A DNA stretch of 64,000 nucleotides from CAIVVT01 sp963838205 (lineage in GTDB: Bacteria; Acidobacteriota; Terriglobia; Bryobacterales; Bryobacteraceae). Below are positions 7,395 through 14,990 of this stretch, piece by piece. Location: assembly GCA_963838205.1 (NCBI GenBank), contig CAWIQF010000006.1, positions 176,284-240,283 of the forward strand. The letters are read 5' to 3'. The stretch's first letter is position 1; every line of letters begins with the position of its first letter. The notes under the pieces are model-generated. The model worked only from the letters and a program-made list of their open reading frames with translations. It searched no databases and was not told where the DNA came from. The position numbers and the translations under genes were made by a program.

Positions 7395-7931
7395 ATGGGT
7401 CCCTTCGCCTGGGACAAGATGGTGCTCATCTTCATTGTGGTCCTGGTGCTGTTCGGGCCCAAGGAACTGCCGAAGGTGGCGAAGACCATCGCCAAGTTTA
7501 TGAACGATTTCAAGCGCGCCAGCAGCGAGCTAAAGGAGACCTGGCAGCGGGAGCTATCGGCGCTGGAGCAGGAGACGCAGGAGATCCGCAAGGACCTGAC
7601 CGCGGAAACGGATAAGCTGACGCAGTCGGGCTCGGGTTACAACGAAAGCTATTACCATCACGACTCCTCGTACGATTACGGGGCCTACGGGTATCCGGAT
7701 TCGTCCTCCGAAGCGGCCACAGCCGCTAGCGTAGCAGCCGCGGGCGCGGTGACGGAGCCGGTGACGGATGCGGCAACGGAAGGGCCGGCGGTGGACACAG
7801 TCACGGAGACGGCTTCCGAGCCTGCCGTGGCCGAGGCAGCGCCGGTGATCGCGGCCGCGGAGGGGACGGTTCCAACCGACGTTTCCACGACGCCCGCCAC
7901 AGACGCCCACGACGAGCCGGCCGCGTCCTGA
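7395..7931 (+). CDS. Twin-arginine translocase subunit TatA/TatB
   Basis: A 178-residue single-span protein of the TatA/B family that helps TatC export folded proteins. Residues 1-20 form the short N-terminal membrane helix, followed by the hinge F20-G21-P22 and KELPKVAK, then a charged amphipathic helix to about residue 75. The tail is unusual: a Tyr/His/Ser stretch (about 77-97, 'YYHHDSSYDYGAYGYPDS'), then an Ala/Val/Glu-rich low-complexity segment to the end. SD TAGGAG precedes the ATG. tatC follows after 36 bases. The length and coiled region favour TatB, but TatA cannot be excluded. Confidence 0.9.
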   Translation: MGPFAWDKMVLIFIVVLVLFGPKELPKVAKTIAKFMNDFKRASSELKETWQRELSALEQETQEIRKDLTAETDKLTQSGSGYNESYYHHDSSYDYGAYGYPDSSSEAATAASVAAAGAVTEPVTDAATEGPAVDTVTETASEPAVAEAAPVIAAAEGTVPTDVSTTPATDAHDEPAAS

Positions 7932-7967
7932 ATGAGCTGGCGAGAAGGGCTCCCAGAATAGAGATCG

Positions 7968-9167
7968 ATGCCGAATTCAGACGATCCGCAGGATCAAAAC
8001 ACTCCGTCCGAGCACGAACCCGGGCCCCAACCAGAGCCCGAGCCCGAACCTAAGACCGACCCCGAACATGACGGGCGGCAGACTCCGGAAGAGGCCGCAC
8101 CGGAACAGGCTCTGCCGGAACAGGCCGCACCGGAGCAGGCTCTGCCGGAACAGACTTTGCCGGAACAAACCGCGCCGGAGCAGGGCTTGCAGCCCGCCTC
8201 CCAGGCCGTGGAGCCGGTGGCCGCGGCCCGCTCGGTGATGCCTCCAACTCCACCACCTCCTCCACCGCCGCCGCCGGAAGAGCCGGAAGAAGAGGATGGC
8301 ATGCTGCGGATGAGCTTCCTGCAGCACCTGGAGGAGCTGCGCACGAGAATTATCCGCAGCCTGATGGGACTGGTCGTCGCGTTCATGATCTCGATGTGCT
8401 TCATGAACCAGATGTGGAACGCGGTGAAGCAGCCGATCGTGGTGGCGCTGAAGACGCTGGGCTATCCGCCGGAGCTGGCGGCGCGGACGCCGATGGAGGG
8501 CATCTCGATCGTCTGGTTCCGGGTGCCGATTCTGGCGTCCATTTTCATCGCTTCGCCATGGGTGCTGTACCAGGTGTGGGCCTTCATCGCGCCGGGGTTA
8601 TACAAGCGCGAGCGGCGCTGGGCGGTGCCGTTCATCCTGACCACGGCGGGCCTGTTCATCACGGGCGGCCTGTTCGCCTATTTCATTGCCTTCCGCTTCG
8701 CGCTGACGTTTCTGCTGAAGATCGGCAAGGACGCCGGCATCCGGCCATACATCGCGCCGACCGAATACATGGATCTGTTCGTCAACGTGATCCTCGGGGT
8801 GGCGCTCATCTTCGAGATGCCGGTGCTGATTTTCTTCCTGACGCTGCTGCGGATCGTGACGCCGAAGTTCTTGTTGAAGCACTCGCGCTACGCCATTCTG
8901 GCGATTGTGATCGTGGCGGCGATCGTCACGCCGACGCCGGACGCAGTGACCATGACGCTGGTGGCGACGCCGATGATCCTGCTGTATTTCGTCGGCGTGT
9001 TCGCAAGCTTCCTGCTGGTGCTGCGGCGCGAGGGACGTCCGTTCCCATGGAAGAGGACGGTGAAGCCGCTGCTGTGGACGATCGCGATCTGCGCCGTCGG
9101 AGTGTTCGTGACGATGCTGGTATTCCACCTCCACTGGGTGTGGAAGTGGCCGTTCTTCGTGAAGTAG
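7968..9167 (+). CDS. tatC: Twin-arginine translocase subunit TatC with a long disordered N-terminal extension
   Basis: TatC is the signal-peptide-binding core of the Tat export system in the inner membrane. The conserved core begins near residue 112 (MLRMSFLQHLEELRTRII), with the HLEELR motif and six predicted membrane spans to residue 399. The extra N-terminal 111 residues are low complexity: Pro/Glu/Asp-rich, then about seven imperfect copies of a five-residue PEQAL/PEQTA unit (about 42-77), then a poly-proline run and an acidic patch. Family members are usually about 250 residues. Initiation at the internal ATG 8301 would give a standard TatC, so the extension should be treated with some caution. 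It directly follows the TatA/B gene. Confidence 0.95.
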   Translation: MPNSDDPQDQNTPSEHEPGPQPEPEPEPKTDPEHDGRQTPEEAAPEQALPEQAAPEQALPEQTLPEQTAPEQGLQPASQAVEPVAAARSVMPPTPPPPPPPPPEEPEEEDGMLRMSFLQHLEELRTRIIRSLMGLVVAFMISMCFMNQMWNAVKQPIVVALKTLGYPPELAARTPMEGISIVWFRVPILASIFIASPWVLYQVWAFIAPGLYKRERRWAVPFILTTAGLFITGGLFAYFIAFRFALTFLLKIGKDAGIRPYIAPTEYMDLFVNVILGVALIFEMPVLIFFLTLLRIVTPKFLLKHSRYAILAIVIVAAIVTPTPDAVTMTLVATPMILLYFVGVFASFLLVLRREGRPFPWKRTVKPLLWTIAICAVGVFVTMLVFHLHWVWKWPFFVK

Positions 9168-9221
9168 CACGGCGGCCGAAGGCCGACAGACGCATGTTAT
9201 ATTGAAGACGGAAGCCAGAGT

Positions 9222-9297
9222 GGGCGGCTAGCTCAGTTGGGAGAGCACCGCGTTCGCAACGCGGGGGTCGCGGGTTCAAGTCCCGCGCCGTCCACCA
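9222..9297 (+). tRNA. tRNA-Ala (anticodon CGC)
   Basis: The acceptor stem pairs GGGCGGC with GCCGTCC (one G-T pair). The D arm is GCTC/GAGC, and the anticodon stem CCGCG/CGCGG holds the loop TTCGCAA with CGC in the middle. The T arm is GCGGG-TTCAAGT-CCCGC. Discriminator A and CCA are encoded at 9294-9297. The 3' end of the convergent CapA-like gene runs into it on the other strand. Confidence 0.96.
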
Positions 9298-10337
9298 ACC
9301 CCTCCTTCCAATCCATCCAAGCCAGCATCGTGCAGGATCGCCCGGCCTTCGCGCTCAGTGGCCAGGCGGGGCGTGCTGGCATGCTCGATGACGACCGGCA
9401 GAAGCTCGATCCGCTCGAGCGCGGCGGACGCGGCGCCGGAGGGTTTCGCGAGACGGACGCGCAGAGCCAGGCCGTGCGTGGTATCGCGGCTCCAGTCCTG
9501 ATCGAAAACGAAGTTGCCCAGACCGTAGAAGACGGGTTTCCCTTTGTAGGACTCGAAGCTCTGGACCCAATGCGAGTGCGCACCCACGACCAGGTCGGCG
9601 CCGGCATCGATGGCGGCGTGGGCGAAATCGATCTGGGCCTGGTTGGGCTTGTGCGTGTACTCGTTGCCGGCGTGCATGGTGACGACGACGAAGTCCGCGC
9701 GGGCGTGGAGACCGGCGAGGGCGCGGCGCAGGCGGGCGCGGTCCTCAATGCGCGCGACGTAGGGGTTACGAGCGGCGCCGAGGTCGTTTAGAGAAGCGTA
9801 GGAAGCGCCGACGAAGGCGATGCGGATGCCGTTGGCCGTGACGATCGCGGGCTGCCAGGCATGGTCCAGATCCGAGCCGGCGCCGACGTGCTGGATGGCG
9901 TTTTCATCGAGCAGCCGGGCGGTGCGGCGGAGACCGGCGGGGCCCTGATCGAGAGCATGATTGTTGGCCAGGTTGAGGATCTTGAAACCGGCATCCATCA
10001 GGCCACTGAGGGCATCCGAAGGCGCGCCGAAGATCAGCCGGTTGGCGGACGGGCTGGCTTGAGCACGGGCCGAGAAGGGCGACTCCAGGTTGCCGAAAGC
10101 GAAGGCGACCGAATGGAGCACGTCGCTCATTGCGCTGAACGGCCGCCTGGGATCCCGGGAGCGCTCGATGGCGGCGGCGACGCCGCGCGCGAGCATGATG
10201 TCGCCGACCACCAGGAAAGTCGCGCTGGTGCGGGGGCGGATGGCGGGCAGCGCCGGCGGACGCCGGGCCACGCTGCAGGAGGTCATCCAGACGGCTACGA
10301 GAAGAGTGCAGGCACTGATCGAGCGGGAGCCCCTCAT
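9276..10337 (-). CDS. CapA-family (PGA_cap) metallophosphoesterase-like lipoprotein
   Basis: A 353-residue protein of the CapA/PgsA group, a calcineurin-like metallophosphoesterase fold linked to poly-gamma-glutamate or other surface polymers. The N-terminus looks like a lipoprotein signal ending near Cys21 (VAVWMTSC). Metal-site motifs in order are VGDIML (Asp46), GNLESPF, NLANNHALDQG, VTMHAGNEY and VVGAHSHWVQ. No other capsule genes are adjacent, so polymer synthesis is uncertain. The TGA stop at 9276-9278 lies inside tRNA-Ala on the opposite strand, so the last residues are encoded by the antisense of the tRNA T arm. Confidence 0.85.
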   Translation of the reverse strand: MRGSRSISACTLLVAVWMTSCSVARRPPALPAIRPRTSATFLVVGDIMLARGVAAAIERSRDPRRPFSAMSDVLHSVAFAFGNLESPFSARAQASPSANRLIFGAPSDALSGLMDAGFKILNLANNHALDQGPAGLRRTARLLDENAIQHVGAGSDLDHAWQPAIVTANGIRIAFVGASYASLNDLGAARNPYVARIEDRARLRRALAGLHARADFVVVTMHAGNEYTHKPNQAQIDFAHAAIDAGADLVVGAHSHWVQSFESYKGKPVFYGLGNFVFDQDWSRDTTHGLALRVRLAKPSGAASAALERIELLPVVIEHASTPRLATEREGRAILHDAGLDGLEGGVGGRRGT

Positions 10338-10509
10338 TGAAGTCAGGTTAGCGCGCAGCCCTCATGGGGCGGAAGCGGAGCGCTTCGACTCGGGGCGAAA
10401 ACACGGGGACAGCAGAGCGTTTAGACTGCCGTTGGACCTGTCCCACCGCCATTCAGGACGCAGGAAGTGTCTCAGGCTCCGGTTTGCCAGGGGAGATGCT
10501 GATTGGGGT

Positions 10510-11178
10510 TTAAGCGCGCCGTTTTCGCGAGCGCATGTACCACGCAGCCGCAAGTCCGCCCATGACCAGCAGTGCGGACGAGGGCTCTGGAATGGGGCTC
10601 AGTCCTTCCTCCGATGCCGAACCCAGCGCCGGGAGGTCCGGGTTGCTCAGTTGGATCGTCAGCGCCCAGTTGGAACTGTCGTAAGTCATTGTGCCTGGAT
10701 CGCAAAAATACCCGGTTCCGTCGCAGCCATTCTCGGCAGTGAAGTTCGGGTCGGGGATGAGGTTGACATAGAAGAACCCATCGGACAGATTCCCGAGCAT
10801 GCCGTTGTCCCACTGGGTGAGCGCGATGATGTAAGTGCCCGCCGCGATGGTGCCCGATGGCGGCTCGGAGACCTCGGCGTCATTGCATCCGGCGGGGGAG
10901 TAGCTGGAGAAACCGTTCAAGCAGGTGGGATCGCCGCTCTGCTGCGTCATTCCGTTGCCAGCGCCATCGAACATCGCCAGGTACGTCGGGAACCCGCCGG
11001 TGGCGCCGGATGTGGTCCAGGCGGTCAGGGTTTCGGGGACGGCCAGGGTCACGGTGAACAACTGGACATCATTGTCGTAAGTAAAATTGCCGGTGAAGTT
11101 AAAGTTGAGCGTGCCAGCGAACGAGGCGAGGCACCCGCCGAGTAACAGAACGACCGCGGCAAAAAATCGACGCACCAT
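10510..11178 (-). CDS. PEP-CTERM sorting-domain protein
   Basis: A 222-residue exported protein. It has an N-terminal signal peptide (VRRFFAAVVLLLGGCLASFAG), a beta-rich body with 'TYIIALTQWDN' and several Cys/Asn/Gly-rich loops that recall DVUA0089-type PEP-CTERM proteins, and a textbook C-terminal sorting signal: PIPEPSSALLVMGG, a hydrophobic span and the basic end RSRKRRA. Such proteins are processed by an exosortase and are usually tied to exopolysaccharide. The exosortase is not in this window. A strong SD (GAGGAG) precedes the start codon. Function is unknown. Confidence 0.9.
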   Translation of the reverse strand: MVRRFFAAVVLLLGGCLASFAGTLNFNFTGNFTYDNDVQLFTVTLAVPETLTAWTTSGATGGFPTYLAMFDGAGNGMTQQSGDPTCLNGFSSYSPAGCNDAEVSEPPSGTIAAGTYIIALTQWDNGMLGNLSDGFFYVNLIPDPNFTAENGCDGTGYFCDPGTMTYDSSNWALTIQLSNPDLPALGSASEEGLSPIPEPSSALLVMGGLAAAWYMRSRKRRA

Positions 11179-11496
11179 GATTCTCCTCAGGATTCAGCGT
11201 AATTCAGATGCCCCTATCGGGCCTGAAACTCTCATCAGTCTACACTACCTCCGACAGTAGGACGCCAGCGGGATGACGGGAGCACGGAAGCCGCGTGGAA
11301 ATGGCGGTGCGTGGGGCGGCGAGGTGACGTGAAGTAAGGGCCACGCTCCGTCACAACACAGCATCGCTTCGTCGATAGTAACGAAGCGGCGAAGGGCGAA
11401 CGGGTCAGCCAGTGCGGCCGGCTCTAACCCATGAAATCAGCGATTGCGTGTAACGTCCACGGATTGTTGTTACTGAGCCGCGACTGCGTTACTGAG
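11179..11496. other. Intergenic region between the PEP-CTERM gene and the IS element
   Basis: No gene is seen. A 7-bp stem GCTTCGT/ACGAAGC lies at 11366-11372 and 11381-11387. The right end, from about 11469, is a copy of the REP-like repeat (TTACTGAGCCGCGACTGCG, then TTACTGAG) that is interrupted by the IS element. Confidence 0.5.
11469..11496. repeat. Left half of a REP-like repeat split by the IS element
   Basis: The words TTACTGAGCCGCGACTG and GCGTTACTGAG belong to the dispersed GAGCCGCGACC family. The expected continuation (CCGCGACC...GGGAGCGGTC) is found instead at 13121-13147, beyond the element. Confidence 0.7.
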
Positions 11497-11576
11497 ATGG
11501 AATGAGAAGGCCGGCCCCGGCGGGATGCGGTAAGCTCCCAATGGTTGCGCACTCGAAGTGCAAAAGGAGACCGGCC

Positions 11577-12692
11577 ATGAAGCAGAATAACACTGTCCAG
11601 CGGAGTCCGAAGCGTCGGGCGGCGAGCTCGCGCGGGCCGATCACGATCGGCCTGGACCTGGGCGACAGGAGCAGTCGCTATTGCCGGCTGGATGGGCAGG
11701 GCGAGGTGGTGCAGGAAGCCAGCGTGGCGACGACGAAGAAAGGGCTGCAGCTGGCGTTCGGCGCGCGGTCGCGTTGCCGCATCGCGATCGAGGTGGGAAC
11801 GCACTCGCCGTGGGTGAGCCGGCTGCTGGCCAAGCTGGGCCACGAGGTGATCGTGGCCAATGCGAGGCAGGTGAAGCTGATCAGCCAGAGCAGCCGCAAG
11901 GACGACCGGCTGGACGCGCAGACGCTGGCGCTGCTGGCGCGCGCCGATCCGCGGCTGCTGCGGCCGATCCGCCATCGGAGCGAAAAAGCGCAGCAGGATC
12001 TGATGGTGATCCGGGTCCGGGCGGCGCTGGTGGAGGCCCGCACGGCACTGATCAACTCGGCGCGCGGGCTGGCCAAAGCCATGGGCGAGCGGCTGCCCAT
12101 GTGCGACGCCGACAATCTAGGTCCGGCCAAGATGGTGGACCTGCCGGCCAGTTTGCAGCAGACGTTGAAACCGTTGTTGGACACAGTGGAAGGGCTGACG
12201 AAACAGATCCGCGCAGAGGACGTCAAGCTGGAGCAGATCGCCCGGACCGAGTATCCGGAAACCCAACTTCTCAAGCAAGTGAGCGGAGTCGGGACTTTGA
12301 TCGCTCTGACGTTTATCTTGACGGTGGAAGACCGCGCGCGCTTTCAGAAGAGCCGCGACGTGGGCTGCTATGTGGGCCTGCGGCCCAAGCGCAGCGAATC
12401 GGGCCAGAGCCAGCCGCAGTTGCCGATCGCCAAGGAAGGCGACATCTATCTGCGGACGATGCTGGTGCAGGGCGCACATCACATCTTGGGATTTCGCGGG
12501 CCGGACACGGATCTGAGAAGGTGGGGCCTGAAGCTGGCCGAGCGCGGCGGAAAGAATGCGAAGAAGCGGGCCATCGTCGCGGTGGCGCGCAAACTGGCCG
12601 TGCTGCTGCATCGGTTGTGGACGACGGGCGAAGTGTACGAACCGCTCCGCAACAGCCAGGCCCGGCCCCGCTCGCGCCACGCGGCGGCGTAA
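11577..12692 (+). CDS. IS110-family transposase (DEDD recombinase)
   Basis: A 371-residue transposase. The RuvC-like DEDD domain is at the N-terminus: 'ITIGLDLGDRSSRYC' with the first Asp, 'IAIEVGTHSPWV' with the Glu, and 'SRKDDRLDAQTLALLARA' with the last two Asp. The C-terminal transposase_20 domain has 'LLKQVSGVGTLIALTFILTVED' and the 'YVGLRPKRSESGQS' segment that carries the probable catalytic serine. The ATG at 11577 has AAAAGGAGA just upstream. The frame is open further back but with no better start. It looks intact, so the element may be active. Enzymes of this family use a guide RNA from the element's non-coding end. Confidence 0.95.
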   Translation: MKQNNTVQRSPKRRAASSRGPITIGLDLGDRSSRYCRLDGQGEVVQEASVATTKKGLQLAFGARSRCRIAIEVGTHSPWVSRLLAKLGHEVIVANARQVKLISQSSRKDDRLDAQTLALLARADPRLLRPIRHRSEKAQQDLMVIRVRAALVEARTALINSARGLAKAMGERLPMCDADNLGPAKMVDLPASLQQTLKPLLDTVEGLTKQIRAEDVKLEQIARTEYPETQLLKQVSGVGTLIALTFILTVEDRARFQKSRDVGCYVGLRPKRSESGQSQPQLPIAKEGDIYLRTMLVQGAHHILGFRGPDTDLRRWGLKLAERGGKNAKKRAIVAVARKLAVLLHRLWTTGEVYEPLRNSQARPRSRHAAA

Positions 12693-13107
12693 CGGCAGGC
12701 AGCGAAGTAGTGGCAGGCGACGCAATGGCAGGCAGCGGAATGGCACGCAATAAGCGGAATGGCACGCAATAGCGGAATGGCACGCAATAGCGGAATGGCA
12801 GCAGCGGAATGGATTGTAGTTTGTAGCAAATCGCCGAGTGTGGGTGACTGCGAAGTCGCGGCGGAAGAGCGTTTCTGGAAACAGGGGCGTTACTTCGATA
12901 CTGAGATGGCAGCACCCGTTCGAAATTGAGGACCCCAACTGGCACCGGAGCAAGCCGCTCCATCAAGAGTGCGAATGGAAGCAGGGCGATTCGGCGAGAG
13001 CAGGAAAACCTTCCTGAGAATAGGAAGACGGCAGGACGCTGCGGCGCCTCCCGTTGGTCGGCCACGGCCACAAAGAACGAATGTCAGAAAAATGCCTTGA
13101 CTAGAGC
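12693..13107 (+). ncRNA. Candidate bridge/seekRNA region in the right arm of the IS element
   Basis: This 415-base stretch between the transposase stop and the right inverted repeat has no gene. In the IS1111 group the guide RNA is encoded downstream of the transposase. Two words here copy the left insertion junction: GCGTTACT at 12887-12894 equals 11486-11493, and ACTGAGATGG at 12900-12909 equals 11491-11500, which spans target and element. AAGCCGC at 12952-12958 also equals the right flank at 13121-13127. These are the expected places for target and donor guides, but the RNA itself is inferred. Confidence 0.4.
12734..12812. repeat. 18-base tandem repeat inside the IS right arm
   Basis: The unit AGCGGAATGGCACGCAAT is repeated at 12734, 12753 and 12771, with partial copies after 12789. 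There is one extra A between the first two copies. Confidence 0.85.
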
Positions 13108-13120
13108 GGCCTTCTCATGG

Positions 13121-13147
13121 AAGCCGCAACTGTGAAGGAGTGGTCGC
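13121..13147. repeat. Right half of the REP-like repeat split by the IS element
   Basis: AAGCCGCAACTGTGAAGGAG followed by TGGTCGC is a slightly diverged copy of the second half of the REP-like unit. It joins to 11469-11496 if the element is removed. Confidence 0.65.
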
Positions 13148-13204
13148 TTCGCATAGAATCACGTTGACGCGTTTAAAACGCTTCGCCTGGTTCCTGTTTG
13201 AAAC

Positions 13205-13870
13205 TCAACTCGCGTCTTTCTGGAAGCAGGCGAATCGGCGCAGGTCGAGCGCAGGCGCATCGGGCCGGATGCGCTCGTCCGGGACCGGCTGGCCCAGGCT
13301 CAATCGCACCGGCACGACGCCGGCCCAGACCGGCAGCGCGTAGTCTTCTTCGTCGTCCACCGGCGGCCCCTGGCGCACCTTCGCGGAGACTTCGTCCAGC
13401 TTGAGCGCGAGCACGCTGGTCGCCTTCAGCTCCTGCTCGTTCGGCTGTCGCACTTCTTCCCACCGTCCTGGCGCGACATGATTGGTGAACGCGCGCAGGG
13501 CTTCCACCCGCTCGGCCGCGTCCGTCACCAGGCGCGCCTTTCCTAAGATGACCACCGAGCGGTAGTTCACCGAATGATGGAACGCCGACCGCGCCAGTAC
13601 CAGGCCGTCCAGCAGCGTCACCGTGACGCAGACGTCGAGCCCCGACCCGAGCGTGCGCAGCATGCGGCTCGCGGCCGAGCCATGGAAGTAAATTTGATCG
13701 CCCGACCGCACGTACCCCGTGGGGAGGACATACGGTTGTCCGTCGGCCACGAACCCGACGTGGCACACCGTGCCTGCATCGAGAATTGCGTCGATCTGCG
13801 CGCGATCGTAAACCGCGCGCTTGGGCAGCCGCCGCACCTCGGTCCGTTTCGTCGGTTCGTACGAGTCCAT
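13205..13870 (-). CDS. Pyridoxamine 5'-phosphate oxidase family (flavin/nucleotide-binding) protein
   Basis: A 221-residue split-barrel protein of the Pyridox_ox_2 group, which binds FMN or F420-like cofactors. Motifs include 'VCHVGFVADGQPYVLPTGYVRSGDQIYFHGSAASRMLR' in the N-terminal half and 'HHSVNYRSVVILGKARLV' in the barrel core. The C-terminal part contains 'VWAGVVPVRLSLGQPVPDERI', common in the nitroimidazole-resistance-like branch. The reaction cannot be named from sequence. It stands alone, with no co-directional partner close by. Confidence 0.88.
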   Translation of the reverse strand: MDSYEPTKRTEVRRLPKRAVYDRAQIDAILDAGTVCHVGFVADGQPYVLPTGYVRSGDQIYFHGSAASRMLRTLGSGLDVCVTVTLLDGLVLARSAFHHSVNYRSVVILGKARLVTDAAERVEALRAFTNHVAPGRWEEVRQPNEQELKATSVLALKLDEVSAKVRQGPPVDDEEDYALPVWAGVVPVRLSLGQPVPDERIRPDAPALDLRRFACFQKDAS

Positions 13871-14195
13871 AGTCCTTCTACTTTAGCTTCCCCGCTGCAT
13901 TTCGCGCACCACGACCTCGCGCTCGTCGCACCGCGCGCCGCGGCGGCAGCGAGAATCTCCAGTAAGGACCGGCGGGTGAGGAGTCGCATCGGCTGCCATT
14001 ATGTGGGAATCCGCGGCCGGTTCCTATCCCTTCCAGCCCAAGCTCAGCGCCTGGATTCGCCCCTCCGAATGGCGCTTTGTAGCGCCGCGCCCGCCCCATC
14101 GGCCGCGCTGCCGCCTTGAGGCGCAGCCAAACCGCTGATAAGCTGGAGCATTGGGCCGAGCAGGGCCTTGACTCTGCCGGCACTCGAGGTGTGCC
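13871..14195. other. Intergenic region upstream of yebC
   Basis: No convincing gene. On the minus strand an ATG at 13989 opens a frame whose first residues resemble a twin-arginine signal (LLTRRSLLEILAAAAA), but it runs on into the flavin-protein gene out of frame and is probably chance or a decayed gene start. Confidence 0.4.
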
Positions 14196-14933
14196 ATGTC
14201 CGGACATTCCAAGTGGGCGACGATCAAGCATAAGAAAGGCGCGCTGGACGCCAAACGCGGCAAGATCTTCACGCGGCTGATCAAGGAAATCGTGATTGCG
14301 GCGCGTTCCGGCGGCAGTCCCGAATCCAACTCCCGCCTGCGCACGGCCATCACCGCCGCCAAGGCGGGCTCGATGCCCGCCGAAAACATCAAGCGCGCCA
14401 TCATGCGCGGCACCGGCGAAATTGAAGGCGGGCAGATCGACGAAGTCACTTTCGAGGGCTATGGGCCCGGCGGCGCCGCCGTGCTGGTCAACTGCGCTAC
14501 TGACAACCGCAACCGCACCGTCAGCGAAATCCGCCACGCCTTTTCCAAGAACGGCGGCAATCTCGGCGAGCCGGGCAGCGTCGCCTGGATGTTCGAGCGC
14601 AAGAGCCAGGTGGTGATCGAAAAAGAGAAGGCCACCGAGGACCAGTTGATGGAACTCGCTCTCGACGCCGGCGCCGACGACGTCCGCGATATGGGCGATA
14701 GCTGGGAGGTGATCTCCGCGCCCGAATCGCACGCCACGGTGATCGAGGCGATCCATAAGGCCGGGATCCCAACGGTCTCGGCAGAGATTGCCATGCTCCC
14801 CAAGAACCTGATGACGGTCGACTCCAAGCATGTCGCCGGGATGCTGCGCATGCTCGATGTGCTTGAAGATCACGACGACGTCCAGAGCGTCTTCTCGAAC
14901 TTCGACTACGACGAGGATGCGGCTGGGGTCTAA
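14196..14933 (+). CDS. YebC/PmpR-family (TACO1-like) regulatory protein
   Basis: A 245-residue member of the conserved YebC family, described as transcriptional regulators or as ribosome-associated factors that relieve stalling at proline runs. The N-terminal signature 'MSGHSKWATIKHKKGALDAKRGKIFTRLIKEI' is nearly invariant in the family, followed by 'KAGSMPAENIKRAIMRGTG' and 'YGPGGAAVLVNCATDNRNRTVSEIRHAF'. The length is standard. It sits directly before ruvC, a widespread arrangement in bacteria. Confidence 0.95.
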   Translation: MSGHSKWATIKHKKGALDAKRGKIFTRLIKEIVIAARSGGSPESNSRLRTAITAAKAGSMPAENIKRAIMRGTGEIEGGQIDEVTFEGYGPGGAAVLVNCATDNRNRTVSEIRHAFSKNGGNLGEPGSVAWMFERKSQVVIEKEKATEDQLMELALDAGADDVRDMGDSWEVISAPESHATVIEAIHKAGIPTVSAEIAMLPKNLMTVDSKHVAGMLRMLDVLEDHDDVQSVFSNFDYDEDAAGV

Positions 14934-14990
14934 GGCCGGGAGCGCGGCCGTCCGGGGCTCGCGCACGAGTTCCGCCGGGAGCTTTCCGCT

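Larger units (their letters stand above)
11497..13122 (+). mobile_element. IS110-family insertion sequence, IS1111-like
   Basis: The element contains one DEDD transposase gene and has a perfect 11-bp subterminal inverted repeat: ATGAGAAGGCC at 11502-11512 and GGCCTTCTCAT at 13108-13118. Subterminal inverted repeats distinguish the IS1111 group within IS110. ATGGAA occurs as a direct repeat at both edges (11497-11502 and 13117-13122), so the exact ends are uncertain by a few bases. On both sides the flanks are halves of one REP-like repeat, showing that the element inserted into that repeat. The size is about 1.6 kb. A non-coding right arm of about 415 bases follows the gene. Confidence 0.8.

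Noticed and set aside
9222..9297. tRNA-Ala as an attachment site of an integrated element
   Set aside because: No integrase gene and no second copy of the tRNA 3' end are found nearby.
11502..11576. Extended start of the IS110 transposase at 11502
   Set aside because: The extra residues cross the inverted repeat, while ATG 11577 has a clear AAAAGGAGA ribosome site and gives the normal family N-terminus.
13618..13989. Minus-strand frame starting with a twin-arginine-like signal (LLTRRSLLEILAAAAA)
   Set aside because: After some 35 residues it overlaps the flavin-binding protein gene in a different frame and becomes arginine-rich. It is at most a decayed gene start.
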